A stretch of 64,000 nucleotides of DNA from Haemophilus_A paraphrohaemolyticus_A (lineage in GTDB: Bacteria > Pseudomonadota > Gammaproteobacteria > Enterobacterales > Pasteurellaceae). This document shows positions 1 through 10,200 of this stretch, one piece after another. Position 1 is the first letter of the stretch, and every line of letters begins with the position of its first letter. The notes beneath the pieces were generated by a model, which was given only the letters and a program-made list of their open reading frames with translations, did no database searches and was not told the origin of the DNA. The DNA lies in NCBI RefSeq assembly GCF_003253115.1, contig NZ_QEQF01000006.1, positions 1-64,000 of the forward strand, given 5' to 3'. Made by a program: the position numbers and the translations under genes.

Positions 1-124
1 ATTTAATTTAAAGGTAAAAATGAATTTCTAGTTAGCACTTTTATCAAGACTTCAAAATTAAAATATTTTAACTAAGTCAATCAACAAGTGCCCACACAGA
101 TTGTCTGATAAGTTGTTAAAGAAC
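1..124 (-). promoter_or_regulatory. rRNA operon leader with boxA (16S expected just left of the window)
   Basis: Read on the minus strand, 85-124 is boxA (GTTCTTTAACA at 114-124) followed by a block like TCAGACAATCTGTGTGGGCAC, the pre-16S leader well known from enterobacterial rrn operons. It continues AT-rich to the window edge, about the distance at which 16S normally begins. BoxA binds the NusB/S10 antitermination complex, and the block after it pairs in the RNase III processing stem. Only 9 bp separate it from the tRNA-Pro gene, so there is no room for the usual rrn promoters. The rRNA genes must be transcribed through the three tRNAs. The 16S gene itself is inferred. Confidence 0.75.
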
Positions 125-133
125 AAATAAAAT

Positions 134-210
134 TGGTCGGCGAGATAGGATTTGAACCTACGACCCACTGGTCCCAAACCAGTTGCGCTACCAAGCTGCG
201 CTACTCGCCG
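134..210 (-). tRNA. tRNA-Pro (anticodon TGG)
   Basis: A complete 77-nt cloverleaf on the minus strand, with CCA encoded at 134-136. The acceptor CGGCGAG pairs with CTCGCCG, and the anticodon loop reads TTTGGGA with anticodon TGG. It is the last of three clustered tRNAs (Arg-His-Pro), 9 bp upstream of the rRNA leader. The order matches the E. coli argX-hisR-leuT-proM cluster without the leucine gene. Confidence 0.96.
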
Positions 211-235
211 TCTGATTCTCTTTCGAGATATTTAA

Positions 236-312
236 TGGGGTGGCTAATGGGATTCGAACCCACGACAACTGGAATCACAATCCAGGGCTCTACCAACTGA
301 GCTATAGCCACC
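236..312 (-). tRNA. tRNA-His (anticodon GTG)
   Basis: A complete tRNA gene on the minus strand with encoded CCA at 236-238. The anticodon loop contains GTG. The extra 5' G (base 312) typical of histidine tRNAs faces the C73 discriminator. It is the middle gene of the Arg-His-Pro cluster and is likely processed from one transcript. Confidence 0.96.
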
Positions 313-340
313 ATAACTTCATTGGTTTTAGCATTTGACC

Positions 341-417
<77 letters not shown>

Positions 418-452
418 GTTGTTTTGATTAGTGCGCCGCAACGGAAGGGTAT

Positions 453-479
453 ATTATAGATTTCGCCTTCCCTTGTCTA
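453..479 (-). promoter_or_regulatory. promoter of the tRNA (and probably rRNA) transcription unit
   Basis: On the minus strand there is a -35 box TAGACA (474-479), a 15-bp spacer and a perfect -10 TATAAT (453-458), followed by a GC-rich stretch of the kind seen at stringently controlled promoters. It is the only good promoter upstream of tRNA-Arg. The short spacer is unusual; shifting the -10 by three bases (TAATAT) gives 18 bp. Confidence 0.6.
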
Positions 480-620
480 GCACTTTTTGAAAAAATTTTA
501 ACATTTTCATTCATTTGTTTTTATTTCATACAAATTGCGTGATAATCATCTTTTTTTTGCATAAATTCTAACATTACTCATCTCATTAAAGGAAATTTTC
601 TGCTTTTCTTAATGAAAATC

Positions 621-650
621 TCACTATTTAGTGAAGAGAAATGTTATTAT
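621..650 (+). promoter_or_regulatory. possible glnA promoter with overlapping palindrome
   Basis: The palindrome TCACTA-TT-TAGTGA (621-634) lies where the -35 box would be for a -10 of TATTAT (645-650), 41 bp before the glnA start. The placement suggests an operator, but I do not recognise the regulator. There is no clear -12/-24 sigma-54 motif of the kind that drives glnA in enterics. Confidence 0.35.
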
Positions 651-690
651 TCTGCTTTATTTCACGTTGTGTATTTAATGAGGAAGCCAA

Positions 691-2118
691 ATGTCAAACA
701 CTAATGCAATCGCAAACGTTGCAAAAATAATTCGTGAAAACGAAATCAAGTTCGTTTTATTACGATTTACCGATATTAAGGGCAAGGAACACGGTGTTTC
801 TTTACCTGTAAGCCTTGTTGCTGACGACCTTGAAGATCTTTTTGAAGAAGGAAAGATGTTCGACGGCTCATCGGTTGAAGGCTGGAAAGCCATTAACAAA
901 GCAGATATGCTGTTAATGCCAATCCCTGAAACCGCTGTTGTTGACCCATTCGCTCAAATCCCAACCCTCTCTCTCCGCTGTAGCATCTACGACCCTAACA
1001 CAATGCAAAGTTACGACCGCGACCCGCGTTCTATCGCAATTCGTGCAGAAAACTTCTTAAAATCAACAGGTATTGCAGATAATGTAATGTTCGGTCCAGA
1101 GCCAGAGTTCTTCTTATTTGATGATGTACGTTTCTCAACCGATCCGCAAAACGTTTCTTATCATATTGATGATGTAGAAGCGATGTGGAACACCAACCGC
1201 AAATATGAAAACGGCAACAACGCTTATCGTCCATTGAAAAAAGGCGGCTACTGTGCCGTTGCACCACTCGACACTGCACATGATATTCGTTCTGAAATGT
1301 GCTTAATTATGGAAGAGATGGGCTTAGTGATTGAAGCGCACCACCACGAAGTGGCAACCGCAGGTCAAAACGAAATCGCAACTAAATTCAATAGCTTAAC
1401 CTTAAAAGCAGACGAAACCCAAATCTATAAATATGTGGTACAAAACGTAGCACTTGAACACGGCAAAACTGCGTGCTTTATGCCAAAACCATTCGCAGGC
1501 GACAATGGCTCAGGTATGCACTGTAATATGTCATTAAGCAAAGATGGCAAAAACGTGTTTATGGGCGACAAATACGCAGGCTTATCGGAAACTGCCCTTT
1601 ACTACATCGGTGGTATCATCAAGCACGCCAAAGCGTTGAATGCGTTTACCAACCCATCGACCAACTCATACAAACGCTTAGTGCCAGGCTTTGAAGCTCC
1701 TGTGTTATTAGCTTACTCGGCAAGTAACCGCTCGGCATCTATCCGTATTCCTGCGGTAACTAGCCCGAAAGCGACTCGCGTAGAAGCACGTTTCCCAGAT
1801 CCATTAGCAAACCCATACTTATGTTTCGCGGCATTATTAATGGCAGGTCTTGACGGTGTGATCAACAAAATCCACCCAGGCGATGCAATGGATAAAAACC
1901 TCTACGACTTACCGCCAGAAGAGTTAAAAGAAATTCCAGCAGTGGCAAGCTCATTAGGCGAAGCGTTAGATTCTTTAGCGGCCGATTTTGAATTCTTAAC
2001 CCAAGGTGGCGTATTCACCAAAGAATTTATCGAAGCCTACATCGGCATCCGTCGTAAAGAAGTTGAGCGTTTAAATATGACCCCACACCCAGTGGAATTT
2101 GAGATGTACTACGCTTAA
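691..2118 (+). CDS. glnA: glutamine synthetase, type I
   Basis: Cytoplasmic dodecameric enzyme that makes glutamine from glutamate, ammonia and ATP. The 475-residue product has the full type I architecture: the beta-grasp segment with FDGSSVEGW near residue 60, and the ATP-binding signature KPFAGDNGSGMHCNMS near residue 270. The loop NLYDLPPEE carries Tyr405, equivalent to the tyrosine adenylylated by GlnE in E. coli, so covalent control is probably retained. The start is the ATG preceded by GAGGAAG seven bases upstream. It is monocistronic, with a strong terminator just downstream and a palindrome in the promoter. No ntrBC genes follow it in this window. Confidence 0.97.
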   Translation: MSNTNAIANVAKIIRENEIKFVLLRFTDIKGKEHGVSLPVSLVADDLEDLFEEGKMFDGSSVEGWKAINKADMLLMPIPETAVVDPFAQIPTLSLRCSIYDPNTMQSYDRDPRSIAIRAENFLKSTGIADNVMFGPEPEFFLFDDVRFSTDPQNVSYHIDDVEAMWNTNRKYENGNNAYRPLKKGGYCAVAPLDTAHDIRSEMCLIMEEMGLVIEAHHHEVATAGQNEIATKFNSLTLKADETQIYKYVVQNVALEHGKTACFMPKPFAGDNGSGMHCNMSLSKDGKNVFMGDKYAGLSETALYYIGGIIKHAKALNAFTNPSTNSYKRLVPGFEAPVLLAYSASNRSASIRIPAVTSPKATRVEARFPDPLANPYLCFAALLMAGLDGVINKIHPGDAMDKNLYDLPPEELKEIPAVASSLGEALDSLAADFEFLTQGGVFTKEFIEAYIGIRRKEVERLNMTPHPVEFEMYYA

Positions 2119-2145
2119 TTCTTTACCAAACGACGAGCAAAATCA

Positions 2146-2154
2146 ACCGCTTGT
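2146..2154 (-). repeat. Apl-type DNA uptake signal (representative of at least 15 copies)
   Basis: Perfect ACAAGCGGT or complement starts at 2146, 3404, 20971, 22170, 27136, 27989, 31456, 35510, 37517, 40407, 42977, 56121, 60610, 61249 and 63815. They lie in both genes and gaps. None is perfect inside the 12-kb adhesin gene, where only near-matches occur (4540, 10962 and 11782 region). The signal marks DNA for uptake by competent relatives and identifies the lineage. Confidence 0.9.
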
Positions 2155-2161
2155 ATAACGA

Positions 2162-2200
2162 AACGCCCGTTTATGTTCACACATAGACGGGCGTTCTTTT
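2162..2200 (+). terminator. rho-independent terminator of glnA
   Basis: The arms AACGCCCGT (2162-2170) and ACGGGCGTT (2187-2195) form a hairpin extended by TATG/CATA, followed by a T-rich run. Confidence 0.9.
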
Positions 2201-2217
2201 ATTTATTTTTCAAGCGC

Positions 2218-2613
2218 TCAATTTTCTATACTTTCTTGCAAATTAGGCATATCTTCATCCAACGTCTTAATATAGAAAAAGAACACCAGATATTTCACCA
2301 CCAACGCACATAGAATAATGGCCTTAATGACCCACGATGAGCTAATAAAAAACGTCACACCCATCACCGTCGTGCCGATCATCAGAATCCGCATCTTCGC
2401 CTTTTTAGTCAGCGCACGCTGCTCATTAAACTCTTTCAAATGATTCTGATAAATTTTGGTGCTGATAAACCAACTATGCAAACGCTCGGAACTACGCGTA
2501 AAGCAGAACAAAGCACTCAGCAAGAACACCGTACCAGGAAGGCCTGGCAAAATAATGCCAGCAATGCCGATGCCGAGAAAAATAAAACCCAAAAGTGCGT
2601 AAAGAATCTTCAT
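2218..2613 (-). CDS. DUF454 (YbaN-like) inner membrane protein
   Basis: A 131-residue membrane protein of the YbaN/DUF454 family, function unknown. It has a hydrophobic N-terminal segment with the family motif LPGLPGT, then FCFTRSSERLHSWF, and two further hydrophobic segments near residues 80-120. I chose the ATG at 2613 because MKILYALLGF aligns with the start of E. coli YbaN. A GTG at 2646 would add 11 residues, and neither start has a clear ribosome binding site. It stands alone between the glnA terminator and the ldhA remnant. Confidence 0.8.
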   Translation of the reverse strand: MKILYALLGFIFLGIGIAGIILPGLPGTVFLLSALFCFTRSSERLHSWFISTKIYQNHLKEFNEQRALTKKAKMRILMIGTTVMGVTFFISSSWVIKAIILCALVVKYLVFFFYIKTLDEDMPNLQESIEN

Positions 2614-2728
2614 AGAAAAAGTTAATAATGCGTTAAAAATAGGCACTATTATCTATAAATAAAAATGATTTGCAACAAATAGCTTGTTGCAAATCATCTT
2701 GAAAATACTATCGCTTGTATAGCTAAAA

Positions 2729-3345
2729 TCAGGCTTTCACCGCATTCACACATTCGCCGTTATTGGCAATGTCTAGAATATTCGACAGTGTCACTTCCGA
2801 AATATTCACTAATGCCTCTTCGGTTAAAAACGCTTGATGTCCTGTAAACAACACATTATGGCAAGAAGAGAGACGACGGAACACATCATCGGTAATCACA
2901 TCATTGGATTTATCTTCGAAGAACAACTCGCGTTCGTTTTCGTAAACATCCATACCCAACGCCCCAATTTTTTGGCGTTTTAAAGCTTCAATTGCGGCTT
3001 GGCTATCAATCAAACCACCACGACTTGTGTTGATAATCATCATACCATCTTTCATTTTATTAAATGCCGTCTCATTCAGCATATAGTGATTTTCTGCGGT
3101 CGCAGGACAATGCAAAGTAATCACATCGGAATGGGCATAAAGCTCGTCCAACGATACATATTTGCCGCCTAACTTGTCCACGATAGGATTATGGAATGGG
3201 TCGTAAGCCAGAATGTTCATCCCAAAACCTTTCAAAATTCGCATCGTCGCAATCCCGATTTTGCCCGTGCCAATCACACCCGCTGTTTTACCGTGCATAT
3301 TAAAGCCCGTCAAACCTTCTAGGTGCTATACACAGCGACTTTCAT
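2729..3345 (-). pseudogene. ldhA: D-lactate dehydrogenase gene with internal deletion and frameshift
   Basis: The ATG at 3345, with AAGGAT before it, opens MKVAVYST, the N-terminus of fermentative D-lactate dehydrogenase, and runs straight into a TAG. One frame over, the text resumes as LEGLTGFNMHGKTAG and continues to the C-terminus (AGVIGTGKIG NAD-binding motif, NTSRG, TGHQAFLT). In E. coli LdhA these two blocks lie at residues 1-8 and 134 onward. About 125 codons (roughly 375 bp), holding the substrate-binding half and the start of the NAD fold, are gone, and the junction shifts frame. A 194-codon tail could be translated only from an internal TTG and would lack catalytic residues. I infer loss of this route from pyruvate to D-lactate. 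Confidence 0.9.
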
Positions 3346-3555
3346 TTTTCATCCTTAGGCATAAAAAATGCCGCACAATTTAGGAAATTCTGTGGCAATT
3401 TTAACCGCTTGTTGTATTTAGTTCAATCAACGAAAGAAATCACTCAAAAATTCTTTAGCCAGAATAAAGAGTCTCTTTACTTTTATCCTCTTTATTCCTG
3501 CCTTGATTTTACTTACACTAACAACGTTTTTTCAATGATTTATTTGGAGCTTCCA

Positions 3556-4143
3556 ATGAAAAATGTTTTAGTCATCAAATCAAGCATCTTGGCAAATAAC
3601 TCACAATCAAGCCAACTTGTCGACTACTTAAAATCTAAAATTACCGCGAACATCACTGAACACGATTTCGGTGCAAACCCACTCCCTTACTACAACTTAG
3701 ATGCCGCAACAGGCACACGTGGTGAACCGACAACCGAAGCACAACAAAAAATGCTTGAACTTTCAAACCAGCTTATTGGCGAAGTAAACAATAGCGATGT
3801 GTTAGTTTTTGGTGTGCCGATGTATAACTTAGGCATCCCTGCTCAACTTAAAACCTATATTGATTATCTCAACCGTACGGGTGTAACTTTCCGTTATACG
3901 GCAAATGGTCCCGAAGGTTTAATCACAGGCAAAAAAGCGATTGTTATTTTAGCTCATGGCGGCATTTACAAAGATAGCCATGCAGATTTAGCAAAACTTT
4001 ATATGCAAACGGTGTTAAATTTTATCGGCATTACTGAGGTAGAATTTGTCTATGCGGAAGGGATTGGTTACGGTCCTGAAGCGGTCGAAAAAGCACAACA
4101 ATCTGCAAAAGCAGAGTTAGATCGCATTGCTGCGAGTTTCTAA
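3556..4143 (+). CDS. azoR: FMN-dependent NADH:quinone oxidoreductase / azoreductase
   Basis: A 195-residue flavodoxin-fold enzyme of the AzoR (AcpD) family, cytoplasmic, which reduces quinones and azo compounds with NADH through FMN. MKNVLVIKSSILANNSQS starts the fold. The motif FGVPMYNLGIPAQLKTYIDY near residue 95 carries the flavin-binding loop. The ATG at 3556 follows GGAGC and matches the family start; the frame is open 49 codons further upstream, but that part looks non-coding. It is monocistronic with its own terminator. Confidence 0.9.
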   Translation: MKNVLVIKSSILANNSQSSQLVDYLKSKITANITEHDFGANPLPYYNLDAATGTRGEPTTEAQQKMLELSNQLIGEVNNSDVLVFGVPMYNLGIPAQLKTYIDYLNRTGVTFRYTANGPEGLITGKKAIVILAHGGIYKDSHADLAKLYMQTVLNFIGITEVEFVYAEGIGYGPEAVEKAQQSAKAELDRIAASF

Positions 4144-4162
4144 TCTCTAATAAATCTCATCT

Positions 4163-4188
4163 AGGGCGTATTCAATACGCCCTTTTTG
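4163..4188 (+). terminator. terminator of azoR
   Basis: Perfect stem AGGGCGTA (4163-4170)/TACGCCCT (4176-4183) with loop TTCAA, followed by TTTTT. Confidence 0.9.
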
Positions 4189-4202
4189 ATTGCCAAATAA
4201 AA

Positions 4203-4230
4203 AAGAAAAAGTCGGCATTTCTGCCGACTT
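4203..4230 (-). terminator. terminator of the trimeric autotransporter gene
   Basis: The stem GTCGGCA (4211-4217)/TGCCGAC (4222-4228) is followed on the minus strand by TTTTTCTTTTTT. It lies 24 bp beyond the stop codon of the adhesin gene. Confidence 0.85.
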
Positions 4231-4253
4231 TTCTATTCGCTACAAATTCACAA

Positions 4254-7200
4254 TTACCATTGGTAACCCACGCTTGCAGCAGCACCTTTATCACCGCGAG
4301 TATTACTATTCACACTGAATTTAACACCGATTTTACCGTTGTCAGAAATTCGAGAATAACCTACCGCGACAGCATTTTGGCCTTTATAAGTACCAGCCCC
4401 CGCTGAAATCATTGATTTACCTGGTTGAGCTGCTTGATATAAGCCACCTGTTGCTAAAGCACCTGCAATACCTGCACGTAAGTTACGATCTACGTTATCG
4501 ATCTTATTATCTAAGCGTGCAATATTGTGAGCATTATTGATAACCGCTTGGTTCGTTCTACGTAATTGGCTTACGCTTACTGCATCTGTATTCTCTTTAC
4601 CTTCTGCAATATTAGTTACGCGTCGACCACCATTATTTAGACCTTCTTCGGTTAATTTAACTACGGTTTTTTTGTCTAAACCAATAGTTACGCCATTCTC
4701 GTTAATCACAGTTTTGCCTGTTTTCACAGAACCTTTATCACCAAGATCAACGTCTTTCGCCAATTTCACGTTGAGCGTATCATTGCCATCTGCAACAACA
4801 GCGATGTTATGTTCGGTTAGCTCACCTTTCGCACCACCTTTCACATTCAATTGAGAATTCAATTTACGTGAAACAGTTGTACCTTTGTCACCACCGAACT
4901 TCATACCATCTTCTGTAGTCGCTACTTCGTGAGTTTTATTGTTTTCAGTATAAACGATACGTGTTGTACCATCTTTACCATCCACACCCACTTTACCATC
5001 AGCACCTTTAATGGTAACGCCATTTTTACCATCTTTACCATTCAAGCCGATAGAGCCGTCTTTGCCGTTAATCACAACTGCACTGCCGTCTTTACCATTT
5101 ACACCGATAGAGCCATCGACACCCTCTTTACCGTCTTTCGCTTTCTCACCAATGTTCAAGTTATTGCCTAATTTAACCACTAACTTGTTATCAGTTGAAA
5201 CCACAGTAGTAATGCCATTTTCGCCCACAACATCAAGCGTATCGCCTAATTTTTTGGTTACTGATGAATTGTCTTGAGCTTTGAAAGTTAAGCCTTTGTT
5301 CGTCACATCTTTCACTTCATTGTGAACGACTTTCAACTGATCTTCCGTCGCTGCTTGACCACTTGTGATCTGATTAGGATTCCAAGTTTTATTGGTTAAT
5401 CCACCGACATTACCCGTAGTACCGTTGATAGTCACTTTATTACTATCTCCAATAGTCACTACAGGTTTAAGATCAACTTTGTAAGTTTTTTGTCCTGTAT
5501 CTTTGTCTTCTTTAGATACACTTACGCTTACACTATCACTGCCTTCCACAATAGTACCTAACTTAGTAATCTCTTTCTTACCTTCGTTAGTAATATTGGT
5601 TAGGTTATTATTTGCGGCATTATCGATCTTATCTTTAATATCTTTGGTTAAACCAACGGCAACTTTGTTACCTTCTGCTTTCGTTTCGATATATTTATTA
5701 TCGCCAACTACGCTGAAGTTAATACCATTTTTTTGATCAAGACGTTGCTCGTCTGTAGAGCCTTTATCACCACTTAATTTGATTGTGTTGCTTGCAACAA
5801 CATTCACTTTATCGCTTACCGATTTCAATTGATCTTCAGTTGCCGCACGTCCGCTTACCGCTTCCGTTTTACCAACAACCCATTCACGGTTAGCTAGGCC
5901 AGTAATATGACCGCTTGCACCATCAATTGAAACGTGATTTGTGCCATTACCTACACGAATTAATGCTTTAGATCCATCAACAATCACAACATTATTACCA
6001 GAACCTGCAGTAATCGTGCCTGCTGTACCATCCAGAATCACTTGTTTTGTTGTATCAGTGCCTAATGTCACTTTATTCGCAAGTTTCACATCATAGTTAG
6101 TGTGACCATCCGTAGCCTTGCTTTCGGCTAAGACAAGATTTTTGTTCGCATCTTTATCTTCACCATTCACAGAAACGGTTGTTTTCGCAGCTGTAGCTTT
6201 CGCATTTAATTGCGATACGTTTACCACATCAGTGTCTTTCTCGCCCGCTTTCACATTGGTAATCGTATTACCACCATTGTTCAAACCATTGCCTGTTAAG
6301 GTTACAACTGTTGCTTCAGCTTTATCGCCTGCAGGACGTTTAATTTCAACACCATTGTTATTCACAACCGTATTGCCCACATTCACAGAACCTTTATCGG
6401 TTAAGTTCACATTTTTAGCCATACGAATAACAACTTTGTTATTTTCACTAAAGGTTCTAATGTTCGCACCAGTGTAATCTTCAGCTTTTGCCTCTGCTTC
6501 TGCATCGCCACCAACAATCTCTAAGGTCTCACCTAGTTTTCTGTTGATAACCACATTCGCAGTTTGTGTCGCAAAATTCAATCCACCGTTAATCACAGTA
6601 TCAAGCGCTTTTAACTGATCTTCTGTTGCAGCACGGCCTTTCACAGCTTCTGTTTTACCAATTTCCCAAGTACGGTTAGACAAGTTAGTTACAGTGCCTT
6701 CTGTACCATTGATGGTCACAGCTTTTTCAGCATTACCACCCACAACAATAGAACCATTTTCACCATTCACAACCACTTTATTATTATCCTTGCCTAAAGT
6801 TACCTTATCAGCAAGTTTAATATCGTAGTTTGTGTGACCATCTTCTCTCGTTGTTTCAGTTAAAGCGAGATTTTTATTCTCATCTTTACCCTCATTGTTC
6901 ACAGAAACAGTTGTTTTCGCTTTATCAGAAAGTGCTTTTAATTGCTCTTCTGTCGCCGCACGGTTTGATGCACCAAAGCCAGCTACATCTAGGGTCGTGT
7001 TGGTTAAGCCCGTAATTACCCCTGTTTTACCATCAAGTGAAATTGACTTATCGCCTTCTACATTCACCACTCCGTTCTCTGCAAAGCTCACTTTGCCTGA
7101 ACCTGTGTTGTTTGTAATAGAAGTAATACCACTTAAGTCACCTGCAACATTTACATGGAATGCATTAGTAATGCCATCACCAGTTACTGTTGTATTCACT

Positions 7201-10200
7201 CCCGCTTCTAGTTTCGTTTTATCCACCGATACTTTGAACTTCGTATTCGCTTTATCCGTAGTATCTGTATCAACGTGTACGTTGTTACCCTCGCCTTCTA
7301 CACTATATTTGTGCGCTAATGTCGCTTTCGCTTTATCTGATAAATCAATGGTTACTGCTGAACCATTTGCGATTGTTTTGATACTATCTCCACCTTTCAC
7401 TGCAAACTCAATTCCACCCTCTTTATCAAGGCGTTGCTCTGCTGTTGCACCTTCATTACCCGTCAATTTGATAGTATTTGTTGACACAACATTGACTTTA
7501 TCGCTAACAGACTTCAACTGGTCTTCCGTTGCTGCACGACCACTTTCATAAGTCGTTTGACCAACCGTCCACTCTTTATTTTGTAAGCCTGTTACATAGC
7601 CTTGTTTTCCATCCAATGTAATCGCTTTATCTCCATCGATAAGCACCTTACCTGCATCTGCAATGGTTAATTTGCCTGAACCTTGCGTATTAGTAATTGA
7701 TGTAATTTCATCCAACGCGCCTTTTACATTCACAGCATAAGTTCTGGTTTTACCATCTTTATCTATGCCTGAAGTTACCGTTGTATTTTTACCTTCAATC
7801 ACTTTCACTGCATCTTTCGCAATATTATGAACTACCGTTTTACCATCATCCGTAATATTTTTCAGATCAGACTTCGCAATACCATTGATCACTACGCTAG
7901 TTGCATTTTTGCCTTCACCATCTTGAACAGTTAAGCTGACTTCACCAGCATCATTGACAGAGTATTTTCCATCAGAATCTTTCGCTTGGTTTTGCACTAA
8001 GCGTAAGTCCTTCGCAGTAACAACTTCCTTCGCAATATCAGCCACTTTCGCTTTCGATACGCCCACGCCATAACGTGCATTCGCCGATTTATCTGCGCCC
8101 TCTACCATCGTCACTGTCGCGATGTTTTCATCATCTTGTGCCGCGGTTGAGGTTGTCACTGATTCCACTTGGTCTGCACCTTTCACCGTGTAAGTCTTCA
8201 CGCCGTCTTTCTCTTCAGAGGAAACAGAAATGTTTTTACCATCTCCTACCACATTCGTTAAGCTCTGAATCGTAGTTTTTGCTACCTCTGTGATATTTGA
8301 CAAGTCTGTATTCGCCACACCTTTAATCACAGCAAATTCATTCTCAATCACTTTGCCTGTGCCATCCGCATAGTTCATCACAACTTCATCAGATTTAGCA
8401 TCTGCTTTAATTGTTTTTGAACCCACTTCATATTCACCCGCTCTGATGTGTTTTTCTTTGCTTACAGACTCACTACGAACTAACGCTAGTTGCTCTTCTG
8501 TTGCAGCACGCATTGATTTACCAAAACCAGCTACATCTAGAGTCGTATTGGTTAAGCCCGTAATTTGATGTGCTACGCCATCAATATTAATCGGACTACC
8601 AGTATCGCCCGCACCCACAAGAACACTACCAACTGTACCATCAATAATAACTTTCTTATTATTTTCAGTACCTAACGTCACTTTATTCGCAAGTTTCACA
8701 TCATAGTTAGTGTGACCGTCTGCAAACTTGTTATTTGTTGTAAGAACAAGATTTCCATCAGTATTACCATCATTTACCGAAACTGTAGTAGTTGCTTTCG
8801 CTGCGGCTTTATTTAACTGACCGACATTCACTGCATGATTAGTCTCTGTACCTTCTGCAACATTGGTAATTTGATTACCACCGTTATTTAAGCCCGCTTT
8901 GGTTAACGATACTGTCGCATTACCGTTCGCACCATTCTTAATCGTGATGCCACCTGTCTCCACTCTCGTATCGCCTGTCTCTAAGCTGGTCGCCGTTAAG
9001 TTCGGGTTAGTGCCAATAGTGATTTCTTTACCTGTATTCGTGACCGCAATGTTTGTGCCGTTCACGAATTTAACTGTATCACCACCTTCCACTTTCTCTG
9101 CATTACCTGCATTCACTTGAAGATTCCAAGCTGAAGCCTTTTTCGCAATATCAGCCACTGTCGCTTTCGATACGCCTAACGTATAAGTCGCATTCGCTTG
9201 ACCTGCATTCGGTGCTTCATACTCAAGGATATTGTCATCCCCAGCTTTCTTCACCACTTTCTCAACTTGCTCTGCCGCGCTGACTTTATAGACTTTCTTG
9301 CCTGTCTCTTTATCCGATTTTGAATCATCCAACGTAATGCGATCGCCTGCTTCTAACACCGTACCCAAGGCAGTAATCACTTTCTTACCGTCAGTTGTAA
9401 TATTGGCTAAGTTTGTATTCGCTTTGTTATTAATCGTTGTTTTCATCTCATCCGATAAATCAACCGTCACATTGCCGTCTGTACCCGTTGCTTTCGTTAC
9501 GATGTTCTTACCGTTCTCTGCACCTACAACATTAAATTGGATTCCACCCGCTTGTGACAAGGTTTGTTCTTTTGTCACACCAGTGTTACCGCCCAATTTC
9601 ACCGTGTTGTTCAGTTGCGTCGATACCGCATTCAATTGCGCTACGTTTACCGCATCATTGTCTTGCGTACCTTTCGCGATACCTTTAATTTGTTTATTGC
9701 CATCGCCAAGGTTCAAGCCTTCTGATGTCCAACTTACCGTTGTGCCATTACCCGCAATCGAGGTAATGCCTGTTAACGCGTTCGCTAAAGTCACGGTTAC
9801 GTTATTACCCGCACCCGCTGTCGTAATGTTCGAACTACCTAATACATTAAACTTAATGCCACCTGCTTGACGTAATGTTTGCGTTTGCGTTGCAGTATTT
9901 CTATCCGCACCCAATGAGATAACATTGTTGCCAATCTCATCTAACTGACCTTTATTGACCGCATCACTGCTTTCTGTACCTCTCTCAACGTTAGTAATTT
10001 TGTTACCACCGTTGTTTAAGCCCGCTTTGGTTAACGATACTGTCGCATTACCGTTCGCACCATTCTTAATCGTGATGCCACCTGTCTCCACTCTCGTATC
10101 GCCTGTCTCTAAGCTAGATGCGGTTAAATTATCAGCCGTTTTTACCGTGAAGACTTTGTTCTCATTGGTAATTTCAATGTTTTGACCATTTTTGAATTTA

